Below, one piece after another: positions 33,101-41,286 of a stretch of 56,540 nt of DNA. Source of the stretch: Candidatus Methanomethylophilaceae archaeon (GTDB lineage Archaea; Thermoplasmatota; Thermoplasmata; Methanomassiliicoccales; Methanomethylophilaceae); NCBI GenBank assembly GCA_017507885.1, contig JAFVZY010000124.1, forward strand, positions 1-56,540. Direction: 5' to 3'. The notes below the pieces were generated by a model. The model made no database searches. It was given only the letters and a program-made list of their open reading frames with translations, and had not been told where the DNA came from. Every line of letters begins with the position of its first letter. Position 1 is the stretch's first letter. A program made the position numbers and the translations under genes.

Positions 33101-35554
33101 ATGTCCCAACCCTCCACGATAGCCGAGATAGCCGCGGAGGTGGAGGCCAGCGAGGACGCCGTGTCCAGATCGCTCAGGAAACTGGAGTCCATGTACATCG
33201 TCTCACGCGTGGATGTGGATGGAAGGGGCAAGTGGACGTTCGATCTGGTGGAATACCCGGAGATAGACCGTTTCGAGGCCATCGACCGCATAATGCTGCG
33301 CTTCCTGGAGTGTTTCGCACCCACGACCGTTCCGGAGGCGGCATACGCGCTGTCCGTACCGGACGACGATGCACGGGCATCCCTGGAATCACTCACGGCC
33401 TCCGAGGAGGTCGTCAAGGGAAGGTTCCTGATATCCGAGAACGACCAGTACATGCTGAAACTGGACCACATGAGGCTCCGTTCCGGCAACAGGAACTCGT
33501 TCGATTACGATACGGTGGAGAGGTACAGGTTGTCCAAGGGCGGCAGTTTCGAGTCCATCAGGGATTATTTCGAATTCTACGGGAGTGCCGGCAACGAATT
33601 GGACGTGTACAACAGGGTTCCGGAATTCGATCTGGCCAACTGGTACGCCATGAGGGACGACGGCGACCTGCTTCTCGGAAGGTTCGTCAGGGGCAAGGTC
33701 AGATACGTCCTCAAGGAGGACGGAGACCGTTTCGCCACGCTCAGGCACGAGGACATACAGCAGGATGACCTGAGGGTCCTCAACATGATAGACGGAATGG
33801 GATGCGCCACCATGCGTCAACTCCTGTCCGAGATGAATATGGAGAAGGAGGAGCTCAAGGAGCGCATATCCCGTCTGGACCGTTCGTTGCTCATCATACG
33901 CGCCTTCGACGAGAAGGAGGACTGGGGCACCGAGAACACGTACGCCCCGTACCGCCCATCCGAACCGGAGGGGGATTCCGCCAGGATCCTGTTGGAACAG
34001 GCCATCCGTGCATACGGACCCATACCCTCCAATGCACTGAGGTTCATGGTGGACCTTCCCCTGGACATCATCGAGGGTCTCGCATCGGACATCGGTGCCG
34101 TCGTGATCAGTGTCGGCGACGGGCAGGTCCCCATGTTCGTCATGCCCGACGAGTTGCCGTTGTTGGAGGACGTGTCCGATGTCCGGCATCCCGTGAGGAT
34201 ACTGTCCCTCTCCGATCCCGACCTCGGGTCCCGTTGGGCGGAGATCGCATCCCGTTACGGGGACAAATGGATCTACCCCGTGGTGAGGGGTACCCAGGTC
34301 CTGGGTGCCATCGAGATGTGGGAGATGTCCGGATGCATCGAGATACGCGGGATAGACCTGGACGACCACGGTCTTCTCGGGGAGTTCCTGGATGCCGTCG
34401 ACCACATGATGGGATTCTACAGGATGAAGGGCACGGACATCGTCCGCATAAGGGAGGTGTTCAACACCGATGCATCCCAGCTCGAGTCCGGAATCCGTGA
34501 CGTTTTGTCGGAGAAGGGATACCACAGGATCAGTGGGTTCTATGCCAAGGGGAGGATGGTTCCGTGGACGATGTCCGAACCCGAGATGGTGTCGTACGTG
34601 TTCCGTAGACAGAGGGTTCCCAGGAACAACCGTTATCAGACCGTCATGGAGGCCGTCGCCGACAGGGGATACATACGCGGGGACCAGGAGATCCTCACCC
34701 GTGTGGTGGAGAGGACCACGATGAAGAAGCAGATGGAGAAGGGGTATCTGATGAAGATGACCCTCACACCGTCGTTCCAGGGTTACGCCACCCGGGACAC
34801 CGCATGGCTCTATCGTGCGTCCAAGGGATACGTCCCCGAGAAGGAGGCCCGCGATGTGATCGCCGTGATAAAGGACAGGCAACCCCTGTCCAAGAAGGAC
34901 ATAATCGACAACTCCCCGTATTCCGCGGACAGGACATCCGACATAATATCGGAACTTTCCCACAACTCCGTGTTGTATCAGGATTCGGATTCCCTGTACA
35001 ACCTGGTGCAGCTCAAGGAGATGGAACAGTACGATGCACAGAAGGAGGTTGCGAGGAGGTTGTTCCACGAGTTCGGGATGTTTTCCGCGGAGACCATGTC
35101 CCAGTTCCTATCCGCACGCATGTCCGTGACCCGCAGGATCCTGTCGGATCTGGAGGACGAGGGTCTGGTCGTGAAGGGATTCCTGGTCCGTGACGATCCG
35201 GTGTTGAGGTGGATGATCTCGGAGGATGTGGGCAAAAGGGTGGAGAGGATCACCGATTCCTTCGTTCTCAACACCCAGGACAACCTTCACGTATATCTTC
35301 GCGACATCATCAAGCGGGAGACCGGATCGTCCAAGGCGGTAATATTCAACGGTTCGCGCATCGTGGGTTCGTTCAAGGGAAAGCTCTGTTCCTCCGGTGT
35401 CAAGGTGGAGGAGTTCGAGGGTACCGATGGTGCGGCCCGCATACTCAAGGAGACCGCCCAGGCGCTAGGCCAGAGACTCGATTCCCAAAGGGAAAGGGAG
35501 GACGACGATTGGGACGTCTCGGAGTTCTACATGAAGGTGAATCCCGGGGCCTGA
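30191..35554 (+). CDS. lhr: Large Lhr-type superfamily 2 helicase
   Basis: A 1787-residue helicase, exceptionally long. The motor occupies about residues 1-420: PTGSGKT at 55-61 (motif I), DEIH at 179-182 (motif II), GLSATLAPIEA (motif III) and IGRSGHSFG (motif VI). Lhr-specific winged-helix and beta-sheet domains follow to about residue 850 (Lhr core). The remaining 900 residues contain further winged-helix segments (PSTIAEIAAEVEASEDAV, TTVPEAAYALSV) and a region near 1500-1650 resembling the AlkZ/HTH_42-like C-terminal part of long bacterial Lhr. Lhr proteins act in DNA repair. The domain limits are estimates. Confidence 0.88.
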   Translation: MIERIDRVYSKDEVMGMMEPLISTWFDERFDDLTIPQAMAIPVIHRRSSVLVSSPTGSGKTLTAFTSIINELTRYAREGTLEERVYCIYVSPLKALANDVNRNLNTPLAEMREVAERHGMNVPDIRVAVRSGDTPQNERQKMVRHPPHILITTPESLALILAAPKFKEAFKKVEWIILDEIHDICDSKRGAFLSLTLERLRHHCESDFTRIGLSATLAPIEAIASYLVGCNPDGTTRDVVLIESGSRKQLDLRVICPTDDMTALSSDVVNSMMYDTLHELVLQHETTLVFTNTRSGAESVVYKLKERGLENIEVHHSSLSKEIRLDVEERLKRGEIKCVVSSTSLELGIDIGSVDLVCQIGSPKSVAKGLQRIGRSGHSFGKVAKGRLLVFDPDDLVECAVMCRAAHRGDIDRVGIPENCLDVLSQTVVGMSLDSRWDVSEAYDVVKGAYCYRDLPRKDFDNVLRYLGSKDDFEGVYSKIWYDAEQGQFGKKKGSRMIYFMNLGTIPEEANYRVVTSHGSTAGELSEKFVERLSPRDVFVLGGRSYEFVRSKGMTAYVKEANGRKPTVPSWAGEMLPRSFDLSMDIARFRREMSSRIQMEDRDAITGLMEEFDVNEGSARSMLSYFREQHAVSGFIPDCDVLAVEEYIDPSGNQKLVFHFPFGRRVNDALSRAYAYRMSGLMGANVSVTISDDSFMLGCPRKFDLSRIVGLVTASELDPVLRKSLKDSEIFKLRFRHTAARSFMILRNYMGRPISVNRQQVRSTYLLETLGDMENVPVIEETYREVLEDDMDIKNAKVVLDMIGSGGMRVEVIPYKGTPSPFAHSAILSGFSDIVLMEDRSALLRELHRKVLYRALGDSVNEFEFTEDQIIPYYAQKPSRIACKDDIPRLLLQTGPLQAIRERGRNIYTYTDEDKKTVDGWVRELLREGRIGTVYMDDVHIMESSEIPWYAAATRRHRELNDLDSQVLEYMSQPSTIAEIAAEVEASEDAVSRSLRKLESMYIVSRVDVDGRGKWTFDLVEYPEIDRFEAIDRIMLRFLECFAPTTVPEAAYALSVPDDDARASLESLTASEEVVKGRFLISENDQYMLKLDHMRLRSGNRNSFDYDTVERYRLSKGGSFESIRDYFEFYGSAGNELDVYNRVPEFDLANWYAMRDDGDLLLGRFVRGKVRYVLKEDGDRFATLRHEDIQQDDLRVLNMIDGMGCATMRQLLSEMNMEKEELKERISRLDRSLLIIRAFDEKEDWGTENTYAPYRPSEPEGDSARILLEQAIRAYGPIPSNALRFMVDLPLDIIEGLASDIGAVVISVGDGQVPMFVMPDELPLLEDVSDVRHPVRILSLSDPDLGSRWAEIASRYGDKWIYPVVRGTQVLGAIEMWEMSGCIEIRGIDLDDHGLLGEFLDAVDHMMGFYRMKGTDIVRIREVFNTDASQLESGIRDVLSEKGYHRISGFYAKGRMVPWTMSEPEMVSYVFRRQRVPRNNRYQTVMEAVADRGYIRGDQEILTRVVERTTMKKQMEKGYLMKMTLTPSFQGYATRDTAWLYRASKGYVPEKEARDVIAVIKDRQPLSKKDIIDNSPYSADRTSDIISELSHNSVLYQDSDSLYNLVQLKEMEQYDAQKEVARRLFHEFGMFSAETMSQFLSARMSVTRRILSDLEDEGLVVKGFLVRDDPVLRWMISEDVGKRVERITDSFVLNTQDNLHVYLRDIIKRETGSSKAVIFNGSRIVGSFKGKLCSSGVKVEEFEGTDGAARILKETAQALGQRLDSQREREDDDWDVSEFYMKVNPGA

Positions 35555-35626
35555 TCCGCGAAGGGCGGGCTGTTTCGATAACTTTGGTTACATCAAAGGT
35601 CTATTTTGGACCAGTTAACACAAGTT

Positions 35627-35638
35627 AAAATACTATAT
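35627..35638 (+). promoter_or_regulatory. TATA box of the COG2522 regulator gene
   Basis: AAATACTATATC lies about 20-27 bases before the ATG at 35654, consistent with a leaderless mRNA. The preceding 70 bases after lhr contain no gene. Confidence 0.5.
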
Positions 35639-35653
35639 CGTGATAGTCCGTCC

Positions 35654-36037
35654 ATGAAGATTCCCTGTGAATTGATCGTATGGTACGTCCTTCCCATGAT
35701 ACGCAGGGAGGTCTCCAAAGAGCTCGTCTACGTCCACGGCATGTCCCAGGCCGAGGTCGCCCGCAGGTTCGGAGTCACGGATGCAGCCATATCCCAATAT
35801 CTCAAGAAGAAGAGGGGAGGGAACCCCCAGATCGAGGACGATCCCCTTTTCGACGTCTTCAGCAGCGAGATCAAGGAGTCCGCCCTCAGAATCGCGGAGG
35901 ATTCCGCGGATTTCAGCGTGGAGATGTGCAGACTCTGCGGCGTAGTCAAGAGGATCGGTCTCCTGGACAGGATATATCAGATTCAGACCGGTGCCCCTGC
36001 ACCCCGTTGCGTGTGCACCCCCGTCGACGAGTTATAA
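35654..36037 (+). CDS. Predicted transcriptional regulator, COG2522-like
   Basis: A 127-residue archaeal regulator. Residues about 35-58 form a helix-turn-helix (MSQAEVARRFGVTDAAISQY) of the XRE/sigma-like type. The C-terminal half has CRLC near residue 96 and CVC close to the end, possible zinc ligands. Family members are found widely in archaea, mostly uncharacterised. The last 92 bases overlap the convergent ogg gene. Confidence 0.78.
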   Translation: MKIPCELIVWYVLPMIRREVSKELVYVHGMSQAEVARRFGVTDAAISQYLKKKRGGNPQIEDDPLFDVFSSEIKESALRIAEDSADFSVEMCRLCGVVKRIGLLDRIYQIQTGAPAPRCVCTPVDEL

Positions 36038-36827
36038 ATTCGCTGTGATACAGGTACTCCTGGGCGTATCCGGCATATCTCCCGAACAGTTTCCTTCCGT
36101 ATTCGGAGACCTTCCTGTACGAACCCGTCACCCCGTACACCGTCTCCATGACGTTGGATATCCTCGCATCTATTGGGAATGCCGAGAGGTGTCCGTAGGC
36201 GAACAGTGCGACGCAGTCGGCCACCTTGGGGCCTATCCCGTTCACACCCATCAATTGTCCGATGCAATCCTCGTAACCGCATTCAGTCAGTGCATCGGGA
36301 TCGAAATCCCCCGTCTCCACGCGGTTCGCGAACTCCAGGAGTCTGGGTTCCCTGAACCCCAGTCTGCATCCCTTGATCTCGTCGCTTCTGTCCAGGATCT
36401 CCCCCGGGGTCGGGAACGCGTGCCTTTCGCCCAGATCCTTTCCGAACGTGTCGCATACCGATTCCACCATCTTTCCGATACGGGCGACGTTGGCGTTGGT
36501 TGCGAGGATGTATGTCGCGGTGCATTCCCATCTGTCCTGTTTCAGTATCCTCAACCCCGGGCATGCATGTGCCAGCGTTCCGACGTAGGAATCGTTGGAT
36601 GATATCTCCGATATGATTTCCGTCAGGTCGTCACAGGTTCTGAGGTAGGTTTCGATCCTGTTCCGATCACTGGTTCCGATGACTTCGGTCCCTTCGGGGG
36701 ACGGTCTCATGGTGATGACGGAGTCCCCGATGACCCCCTGCCATGAACCGTCGTCGTTCCTCCTCCACCTGTGGGCCTGTCCGCATCCCAATGTGGAGTC
36801 CAGATCTATGTCGGTGCGGATGAGCAT
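35946..36827 (-). CDS. ogg: 8-oxoguanine DNA glycosylase, HhH-GPD family
   Basis: Base-excision repair glycosylase of 293 residues. The helix-hairpin-helix motif LMGVNGIGPKVADCVALF carries the catalytic Lys, and SAFPIDARI supplies the catalytic Asp. The N-terminal TBP-like domain is MLIRTDIDLDSTLGCGQAHR. The last 30 residues (after EYLYHSEF) look unconserved and run 92 bases into the convergent COG2522 gene, so a lost earlier stop is possible. It is divergent from nfo, 60 bases away. Confidence 0.88.
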   Translation of the reverse strand: MLIRTDIDLDSTLGCGQAHRWRRNDDGSWQGVIGDSVITMRPSPEGTEVIGTSDRNRIETYLRTCDDLTEIISEISSNDSYVGTLAHACPGLRILKQDRWECTATYILATNANVARIGKMVESVCDTFGKDLGERHAFPTPGEILDRSDEIKGCRLGFREPRLLEFANRVETGDFDPDALTECGYEDCIGQLMGVNGIGPKVADCVALFAYGHLSAFPIDARISNVMETVYGVTGSYRKVSEYGRKLFGRYAGYAQEYLYHSEFITRRRGCTRNGVQGHRSESDISCPGDRSS

Positions 36828-36887
36828 GGGTGCGGATGACCTTGGAGGTAGATATTCGTTATATCCACGCAACCCATACGGTATCCC

Positions 36888-37697
36888 ATGAGATTCGGTC
36901 CGGCAGGATACCCCTCCGCAGGAAAGACCCCGGAGGGTTCGTTGGAATACACAAGGAAACTCGGTTTGGATGCCCTGGAGGTGGAGTTCGTCAGGGGCGC
37001 CCGCATCAAACCCGAGAGGGCCCAGGTGGTCGGGGCCAAGGCCAGGGAACTGGACATCAGGCTCAGTTGCCACGCACCCTATTTCATCAGTTTCAATTCG
37101 GATTCCCAGGAGACCAGGGACAAGAGCATAGGGTGGGTCATGGACACCGCCCGTGCCGCACACAACCTGGGGGCATACATCATCGTCATCCATGCCGCAT
37201 CATACGGCAAATCCCCCGAGACCGCGCTCCCGTCCGTCATCGAGGGGTTGACGAAGTGCAAGAACCTTCTCGACGACGAAGGTATCAAGGACGTCATCCT
37301 CGGGGTGGAGACCATGGGCAAGCTGGGGCAGTTCGGAACCCTGGACGAGATCGAGAAGGTCATGGATAGCGTCGACGGGGTCCATCCGGTCCTTGATGTC
37401 GCACATGTCCATGCGAGGGGACAGGGGCGTCTCAGGACGGAGAGGGACATGCAGGAACTCATCGATCAGTTCTTCCCCCTTTGCGGGGACATAGCGCATT
37501 TCCACATCAGTTGCATAAAGTACGGTGCCAAGGGGGAGATATCCCATCTTCCGTTGGAAACAAAGGAGCCGGATCTCCAGCTGTTGGCGGATGTTCTGGA
37601 GGATTCCAAGCAGGAATGCACCTTCATATGCGAATCCCCGCTCATCGAGAAGGATGCGGTGGTCTTCAGGGACATGTTCCCCGCATTCCGCAGGTGA
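36888..37697 (+). CDS. nfo: Apurinic/apyrimidinic endonuclease IV family protein
   Basis: TIM-barrel AP endonuclease family 2 protein of 269 residues. Metal-site segments are LSCHAPYFISFNSD, VIHAASYG, GVETMGK, VLDVAHVHARGQG, HFHISCIKYG and FICESPL. It would cleave abasic sites produced by glycosylases; the ogg gene is divergently transcribed from the same 60-base gap, suggesting joint regulation of base excision repair. It is slightly shorter than bacterial Nfo, and a related xylose-isomerase-like sugar enzyme is a less likely alternative. Confidence 0.85.
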   Translation: MRFGPAGYPSAGKTPEGSLEYTRKLGLDALEVEFVRGARIKPERAQVVGAKARELDIRLSCHAPYFISFNSDSQETRDKSIGWVMDTARAAHNLGAYIIVIHAASYGKSPETALPSVIEGLTKCKNLLDDEGIKDVILGVETMGKLGQFGTLDEIEKVMDSVDGVHPVLDVAHVHARGQGRLRTERDMQELIDQFFPLCGDIAHFHISCIKYGAKGEISHLPLETKEPDLQLLADVLEDSKQECTFICESPLIEKDAVVFRDMFPAFRR

Positions 37698-37773
37698 ACG
37701 GACACGGACGGTGCGGAAAACCAATCCGTCCGTGGTACTTTTTTTATAATACGATTTTATAATCCCGCCCAAC

Positions 37774-37848
37774 GCCACTGTGGCCTAGCGGTAGGGCAAC
37801 GGTTTCGTAAACCGTCGGTCGGGGGTTCGATTCCCTCCTGTGGCTCCA
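37774..37848 (+). tRNA. tRNA-Thr (anticodon CGT)
   Basis: A cloverleaf folds from 37774: acceptor GCCACTG with CTGTGGC (one T-T mismatch at pair 6), D arm GCCT-AGCGGTA-GGGC, anticodon stem ACGGT/ACCGT with loop TTCGTAA (anticodon CGT, reading ACG), a five-base variable loop, and T arm GGGGG-TTCGATT-CCCTC. The discriminator is T and CCA is encoded. No intron is present. Confidence 0.92.
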
Positions 37849-37909
37849 TATTCTCATTTCATCCGTCGTTTCATTCCCCGTTTTGGTTCCATTCTATTAT
37901 GAAGTACAT

Positions 37910-37926
37910 AGAATATGTTATATTCT
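37910..37926 (+). promoter_or_regulatory. Perfect inverted repeat upstream of the AAA/PDDEXK gene
   Basis: AGAATATGTTATATTCT consists of two 7-base arms around GTT. It lies in the AT-rich gap between tRNA-Thr and the AAA gene, 84 bases before its start, and could be an operator. Confidence 0.4.
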
Positions 37927-37950
37927 GTTGACATGTTATGGTTGTCCGAG

Positions 37951-37983
37951 GGTTGCAACGTGACCGCACGCTGCTTCCTTTAA
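37951..37983 (+). promoter_or_regulatory. Promoter-like element shared with position 10498
   Basis: GGTTGCAACGTGACCGCACG followed by CTGCTTCCTTTAA closely resembles the element at 10498-10531. As there, the terminal CTTTAA lies close to a downstream ATG (27 bases), suggesting a conserved upstream motif plus TATA box. Confidence 0.45.
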
Positions 37984-38009
37984 GTCACGGTGGTGATGAA
38001 GTGGTGTTC

Positions 38010-39668
38010 ATGGTGAAATTGGTATCATCATATCCCGAAATGAAAACGAAAGGATACGAGGTTGCGGACAAGACCATGCTTATCGAGGATCTGTTGGAGT
38101 CCACAGGCATGTCATCGTTGTATCTGCGTCCCCGCAGGTATGGGAAGACCCTTGCGGTCTCCATGTTGGATTCCTTCCTGAACATGAGGTACGAGGGCAA
38201 CAACTGGTTCGAGGGCACCGAGATCATGGGATGTCCCGATGCGAAGGAGCACATGAACGCATACCCTGTGATCAAACTGGATCTCAAGGGCATGTCCGAC
38301 ACGGGATTTCCCGAGACCGTGGAGTCCCTGAAGGAGATCATGGCCAACCAATGCTCCCTGTTTCCGGAACTCTTCGAGTCCGGCAGGGTGGACCGTGGCA
38401 TTCTGGGAATTCTCGAGGAGATAAGAAACCGCACCTGTGGCATCGCAACACTCCACCGTTCCGTCTTAACCCTGTCCATGGCGTTGTCGATACACTACGG
38501 GACCAGGGTGGTCCTCCTGATCGACGAATACGACGCCATCCTGAATTCCACGGCGATGAAACCGTGGCATGAGGATGTCCTGGGCCTGATGAGGAATTTC
38601 CTCTCATCGGCACTCAAGACCAACGATTACCTCCTTTTCGGATTCATGACCGGTGTGACGGAGATGGGAAAGGCATCCATCCTGTCCGGGTTGAACAACC
38701 TGTATGTGAACGATGTGACCTGTGACGACTATCCCGAGAGGTTCGGTCTCACGGAATCCGAGGTCAGGACCTGGTGCAGGAAGAAGTCCTTGGAATGCGA
38801 CAGGGACGAGGAGGACATCTTCAGGGAGATCAAGGAGTGGTACGACGGATACACCTTCGGGGAGACCCGTGTGTTCAACCCATGGAGTGTCGTGAACTAT
38901 CTCGGAAGCATGAGAGCCAGGCCGTATTGGGTGAATTCCGGCTCCACGGAGATCGTACAGGATCTCCTGTCCACCCACATGCACACGTTGCATGACGCAC
39001 TCAACAAATTGGCATCATGCCAACCCGTGGTGTCCGTGATGCGTTCCGGGGTGACCTACGCCTCCCTTCGCGACAATCCATCCAACGTGTTCACATATCT
39101 CGCCATGTGCGGTTATCTGACCGTGCAGGGCGAGTGGGATTATGCGGAATTCAGAATCCCGAACAAGGAGGTCCGTATGATGTTCAGGGATCTTCTGCAT
39201 CAGACGTCCGGAATCAGTGAACCCCAGATCAGGATGAGGATGCTCGCCGATGCGTTGCTGGGTGCCGATCTGGAAGTACTCCCCTCATGCATAGACGAGG
39301 TGATCATGGACTTCTTCACGGGATACCATCCCCGTACGGAGGAGGGATATCAGACGATGATCGCCGCATGTGCGTTCAGTCTCGGTGCGGATTTCGAGGT
39401 GAAGACCGAATACCCGTCCGGAAAAGGTCGTGCCGACGTGTGGATACGCAGAATACGGGGTTCCGGCGTCAACATGGTCATGGAGTTGAAGAAGCTCCAG
39501 GACGGGGACGATCCGTATGAATCCGCGGAGGAGGCTCTGGCACAGATACTGGGGAAGCGTTATACCCGCACTCTGAAGGGAAGGACCCTCGTCTACGGAA
39601 TCGCACTCGGGGGAGGAGTCCCCGTTCTGAGGTTCCGTGAGTTGTCCGATCCGTTCTCAGCCCTGTGA
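38010..39668 (+). CDS. AAA-ATPase-like / PD-(D/E)XK nuclease-like protein
   Basis: A 552-residue protein of the widespread AAA-ATPase-like plus PDDEXK_9 architecture. The P-loop region is YLRPRRYGKTLAVSMLDSFL and Walker B is VVLLIDEYDAILN. In the C-terminal domain FEVKTEYPSGKGRADVWI and NMVMELKKLQ provide the D...ExK nuclease core. These genes are often multicopy in gut anaerobes and suspected mobile or defence-related, but have no proven function. It lies alone behind tRNA-Thr with its own promoter. The start at 38010 follows the shared promoter element; an upstream GTG at 37938 would include that element. Confidence 0.82.
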   Translation: MVKLVSSYPEMKTKGYEVADKTMLIEDLLESTGMSSLYLRPRRYGKTLAVSMLDSFLNMRYEGNNWFEGTEIMGCPDAKEHMNAYPVIKLDLKGMSDTGFPETVESLKEIMANQCSLFPELFESGRVDRGILGILEEIRNRTCGIATLHRSVLTLSMALSIHYGTRVVLLIDEYDAILNSTAMKPWHEDVLGLMRNFLSSALKTNDYLLFGFMTGVTEMGKASILSGLNNLYVNDVTCDDYPERFGLTESEVRTWCRKKSLECDRDEEDIFREIKEWYDGYTFGETRVFNPWSVVNYLGSMRARPYWVNSGSTEIVQDLLSTHMHTLHDALNKLASCQPVVSVMRSGVTYASLRDNPSNVFTYLAMCGYLTVQGEWDYAEFRIPNKEVRMMFRDLLHQTSGISEPQIRMRMLADALLGADLEVLPSCIDEVIMDFFTGYHPRTEEGYQTMIAACAFSLGADFEVKTEYPSGKGRADVWIRRIRGSGVNMVMELKKLQDGDDPYESAEEALAQILGKRYTRTLKGRTLVYGIALGGGVPVLRFRELSDPFSAL

Positions 39669-40448
39669 GGGGGATTCCCAGAAGATCAGCTTCATGGAGT
39701 TCTCGGCCCTGTAGTGGATGATGCCGTCGTCGGAGTCGGGTTCCAGAATGGAACGGGCCACCTCCCCGATGTCCACATCGACATCGAACCCTCTGAAGGA
39801 GGCCCTTTCCTTCTCGACGAGCTCCTCGATGGTAAAGTCCCTCTCCACCACGGTGCTCAGGAACTCCACGGTGGGATTCCTCCCGTTCTCCCTCAACCAA
39901 TCCTGTGTGGCGGTGGATCTGCGGCCCTCGTAGCCGTAGTCCCTGCCCAATTCCCTCCAGATCTCCGCATGGAGGTCGTCCCCGTGGTTCTCCAACCACG
40001 ATACCAGGACGCAATGCCCTTTGGAATCCGCCTCCATGCGTTCCATGGATGCGGGGGACCCCGTACCGGGGCAGAGGGTGGCGATGCACATGTCGTAGTT
40101 CTTCGATGGGGCATGGGCGTTCCAATCCCCGTCCATGCGCCTGATATTGGTCAGTCCCAATTCCGAGGCACGGGTGAAGAGACGGTCCAGCATCCTCGGG
40201 GAGGTGTCGAGACAGGTCAGGCTGGAAACCTTCGGCGCCAGTTCCAGGGAATAGGTTCCGGGACCGGAACCTATCTCCAGGACCTCGCTGTCGGAATCGA
40301 TGATCCCTTCGGAAACCAGTCTCTCCACGATCCTGCGGGGTATGTCCCCCTGTTGGAATCCGGAATACTGCGATGCGTAGTTGTCCCAGAATTCAAGGGT
40401 CTGGGCGTATGTGAGTCCCTCTCCGTCGAACGGGTGTTTAGTGCTCAT
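39657..40448 (-). CDS. SAM-dependent methyltransferase linked to the ABC importer
   Basis: Class I methyltransferase of 263 residues. The SAM motif is VLEIGSGPGTYSLELA, followed by LTCLDTSPRMLDRLF (motif II) and YDMCIATLCPGTGS (motif IV region). The substrate is unknown. Its start overlaps the end of the ABC ATPase gene by 11 bases, so it is the last gene of the importer operon. Its end overlaps the convergent AAA gene by 12 bases. A role in handling an imported metal chelate or corrinoid is inference. Confidence 0.85.
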   Translation of the reverse strand: MSTKHPFDGEGLTYAQTLEFWDNYASQYSGFQQGDIPRRIVERLVSEGIIDSDSEVLEIGSGPGTYSLELAPKVSSLTCLDTSPRMLDRLFTRASELGLTNIRRMDGDWNAHAPSKNYDMCIATLCPGTGSPASMERMEADSKGHCVLVSWLENHGDDLHAEIWRELGRDYGYEGRRSTATQDWLRENGRNPTVEFLSTVVERDFTIEELVEKERASFRGFDVDVDIGEVARSILEPDSDDGIIHYRAENSMKLIFWESPSQG

Positions 40449-41286
40449 GATCGTGATGATGGTGATGCGGGCGGTGGTGGTTGTGTCCCCCTACCCCTGC
40501 ACCCACCAGGTTGTCGTACTGGGGTTGATTCCTTTTGGGGATGACGATGGGTTGTCCGTCGTGGTCGATGACGTCCACCTCTATGCCGTAGACCCGTCTG
40601 ATGGTCTCCGGCGTGATGACCTCGTTCCCTCCGTAGGCGACCACTTCCCCGTTCTTCATGAAAAGGTACCTGTCCGAGTAGTATGTGGCCAGGTTGATGT
40701 CGTGCATGGTCATCACCGTGCATATCCCGTGTTCCTTCACCACGTGATGCACCATCCTCATGGTGATGTGCTGGTTGGCGATGTCCAGGTTGTTCGACGG
40801 TTCGTCGAGGATCAGGAGGCTGGGTTCCTGCGTTATGGCCCTTGCGATCTGCACCTTCTGGAACTCCCCTCCGCTGATCTCGTCGACATAGGAGAGGGAC
40901 ATGTCCTGCAGCCCCAGGGATTCCATCACGCTCCATGCGATCTCCATGTCGTTCTCCGACATGGACCAGTCCACATGGGGTCTTCTCCCTATGAGTACGG
41001 AATCGAACACGGTGGTGTGGGTGGCGTTGGTCTTTTGGGGGACGTAGGCCACCTTGCGGGCCAATTCCTTGGGGGACATGGACGACACGTCCTCCCCGTC
41101 TATCCTGATGCTTCCGGACGATGGTTTGTGGAGGTTGCATATGCATTTGAGAAGGGTCGTCTTCCCGACCCCGTTCGGTCCAAGGATGGACACTATGGTG
41201 TTGTTCTCGGTGTCGAAGGACACCTTCTTCAGGATCTCCCTGCTGTCGTAGGAGAAGCACACGTCTTCGATTTCGAGCACCTTCAT
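40438..41286 (-). CDS. ABC transporter ATP-binding protein (FecE/BtuD-like) with His-rich tail
   Basis: ATPase of an iron-chelate/cobalamin-type importer, 282 residues. Walker A is GPNGVGKTT at 36-44, the signature is ISGGEFQKVQIARA and Walker B LLILDEPSNN. The last 16 residues contain ten histidines (GHNHHRPHHHHHDHEH), unusual for this family and likely to bind metal in the cytoplasm. It overlaps the permease by four bases and the methyltransferase by 11. The ATG at 41286 is the natural domain start; the longer upstream frame is out of context. Confidence 0.9.
   Translation of the reverse strand: MKVLEIEDVCFSYDSREILKKVSFDTENNTIVSILGPNGVGKTTLLKCICNLHKPSSGSIRIDGEDVSSMSPKELARKVAYVPQKTNATHTTVFDSVLIGRRPHVDWSMSENDMEIAWSVMESLGLQDMSLSYVDEISGGEFQKVQIARAITQEPSLLILDEPSNNLDIANQHITMRMVHHVVKEHGICTVMTMHDINLATYYSDRYLFMKNGEVVAYGGNEVITPETIRRVYGIEVDVIDHDGQPIVIPKRNQPQYDNLVGAGVGGHNHHRPHHHHHDHEH

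Noticed and set aside
33389-35068. Long open frames antisense to lhr, also antisense to gyrA, atpA and mcm
   Set aside because: They mirror the strong third-position codon bias of the real genes; they have no conserved motifs or sensible starts.
37938-38009. GTG start at 37938 for the AAA/PDDEXK gene
   Set aside because: It would translate the promoter-like element shared with 10498 and add residues unlike the family start.
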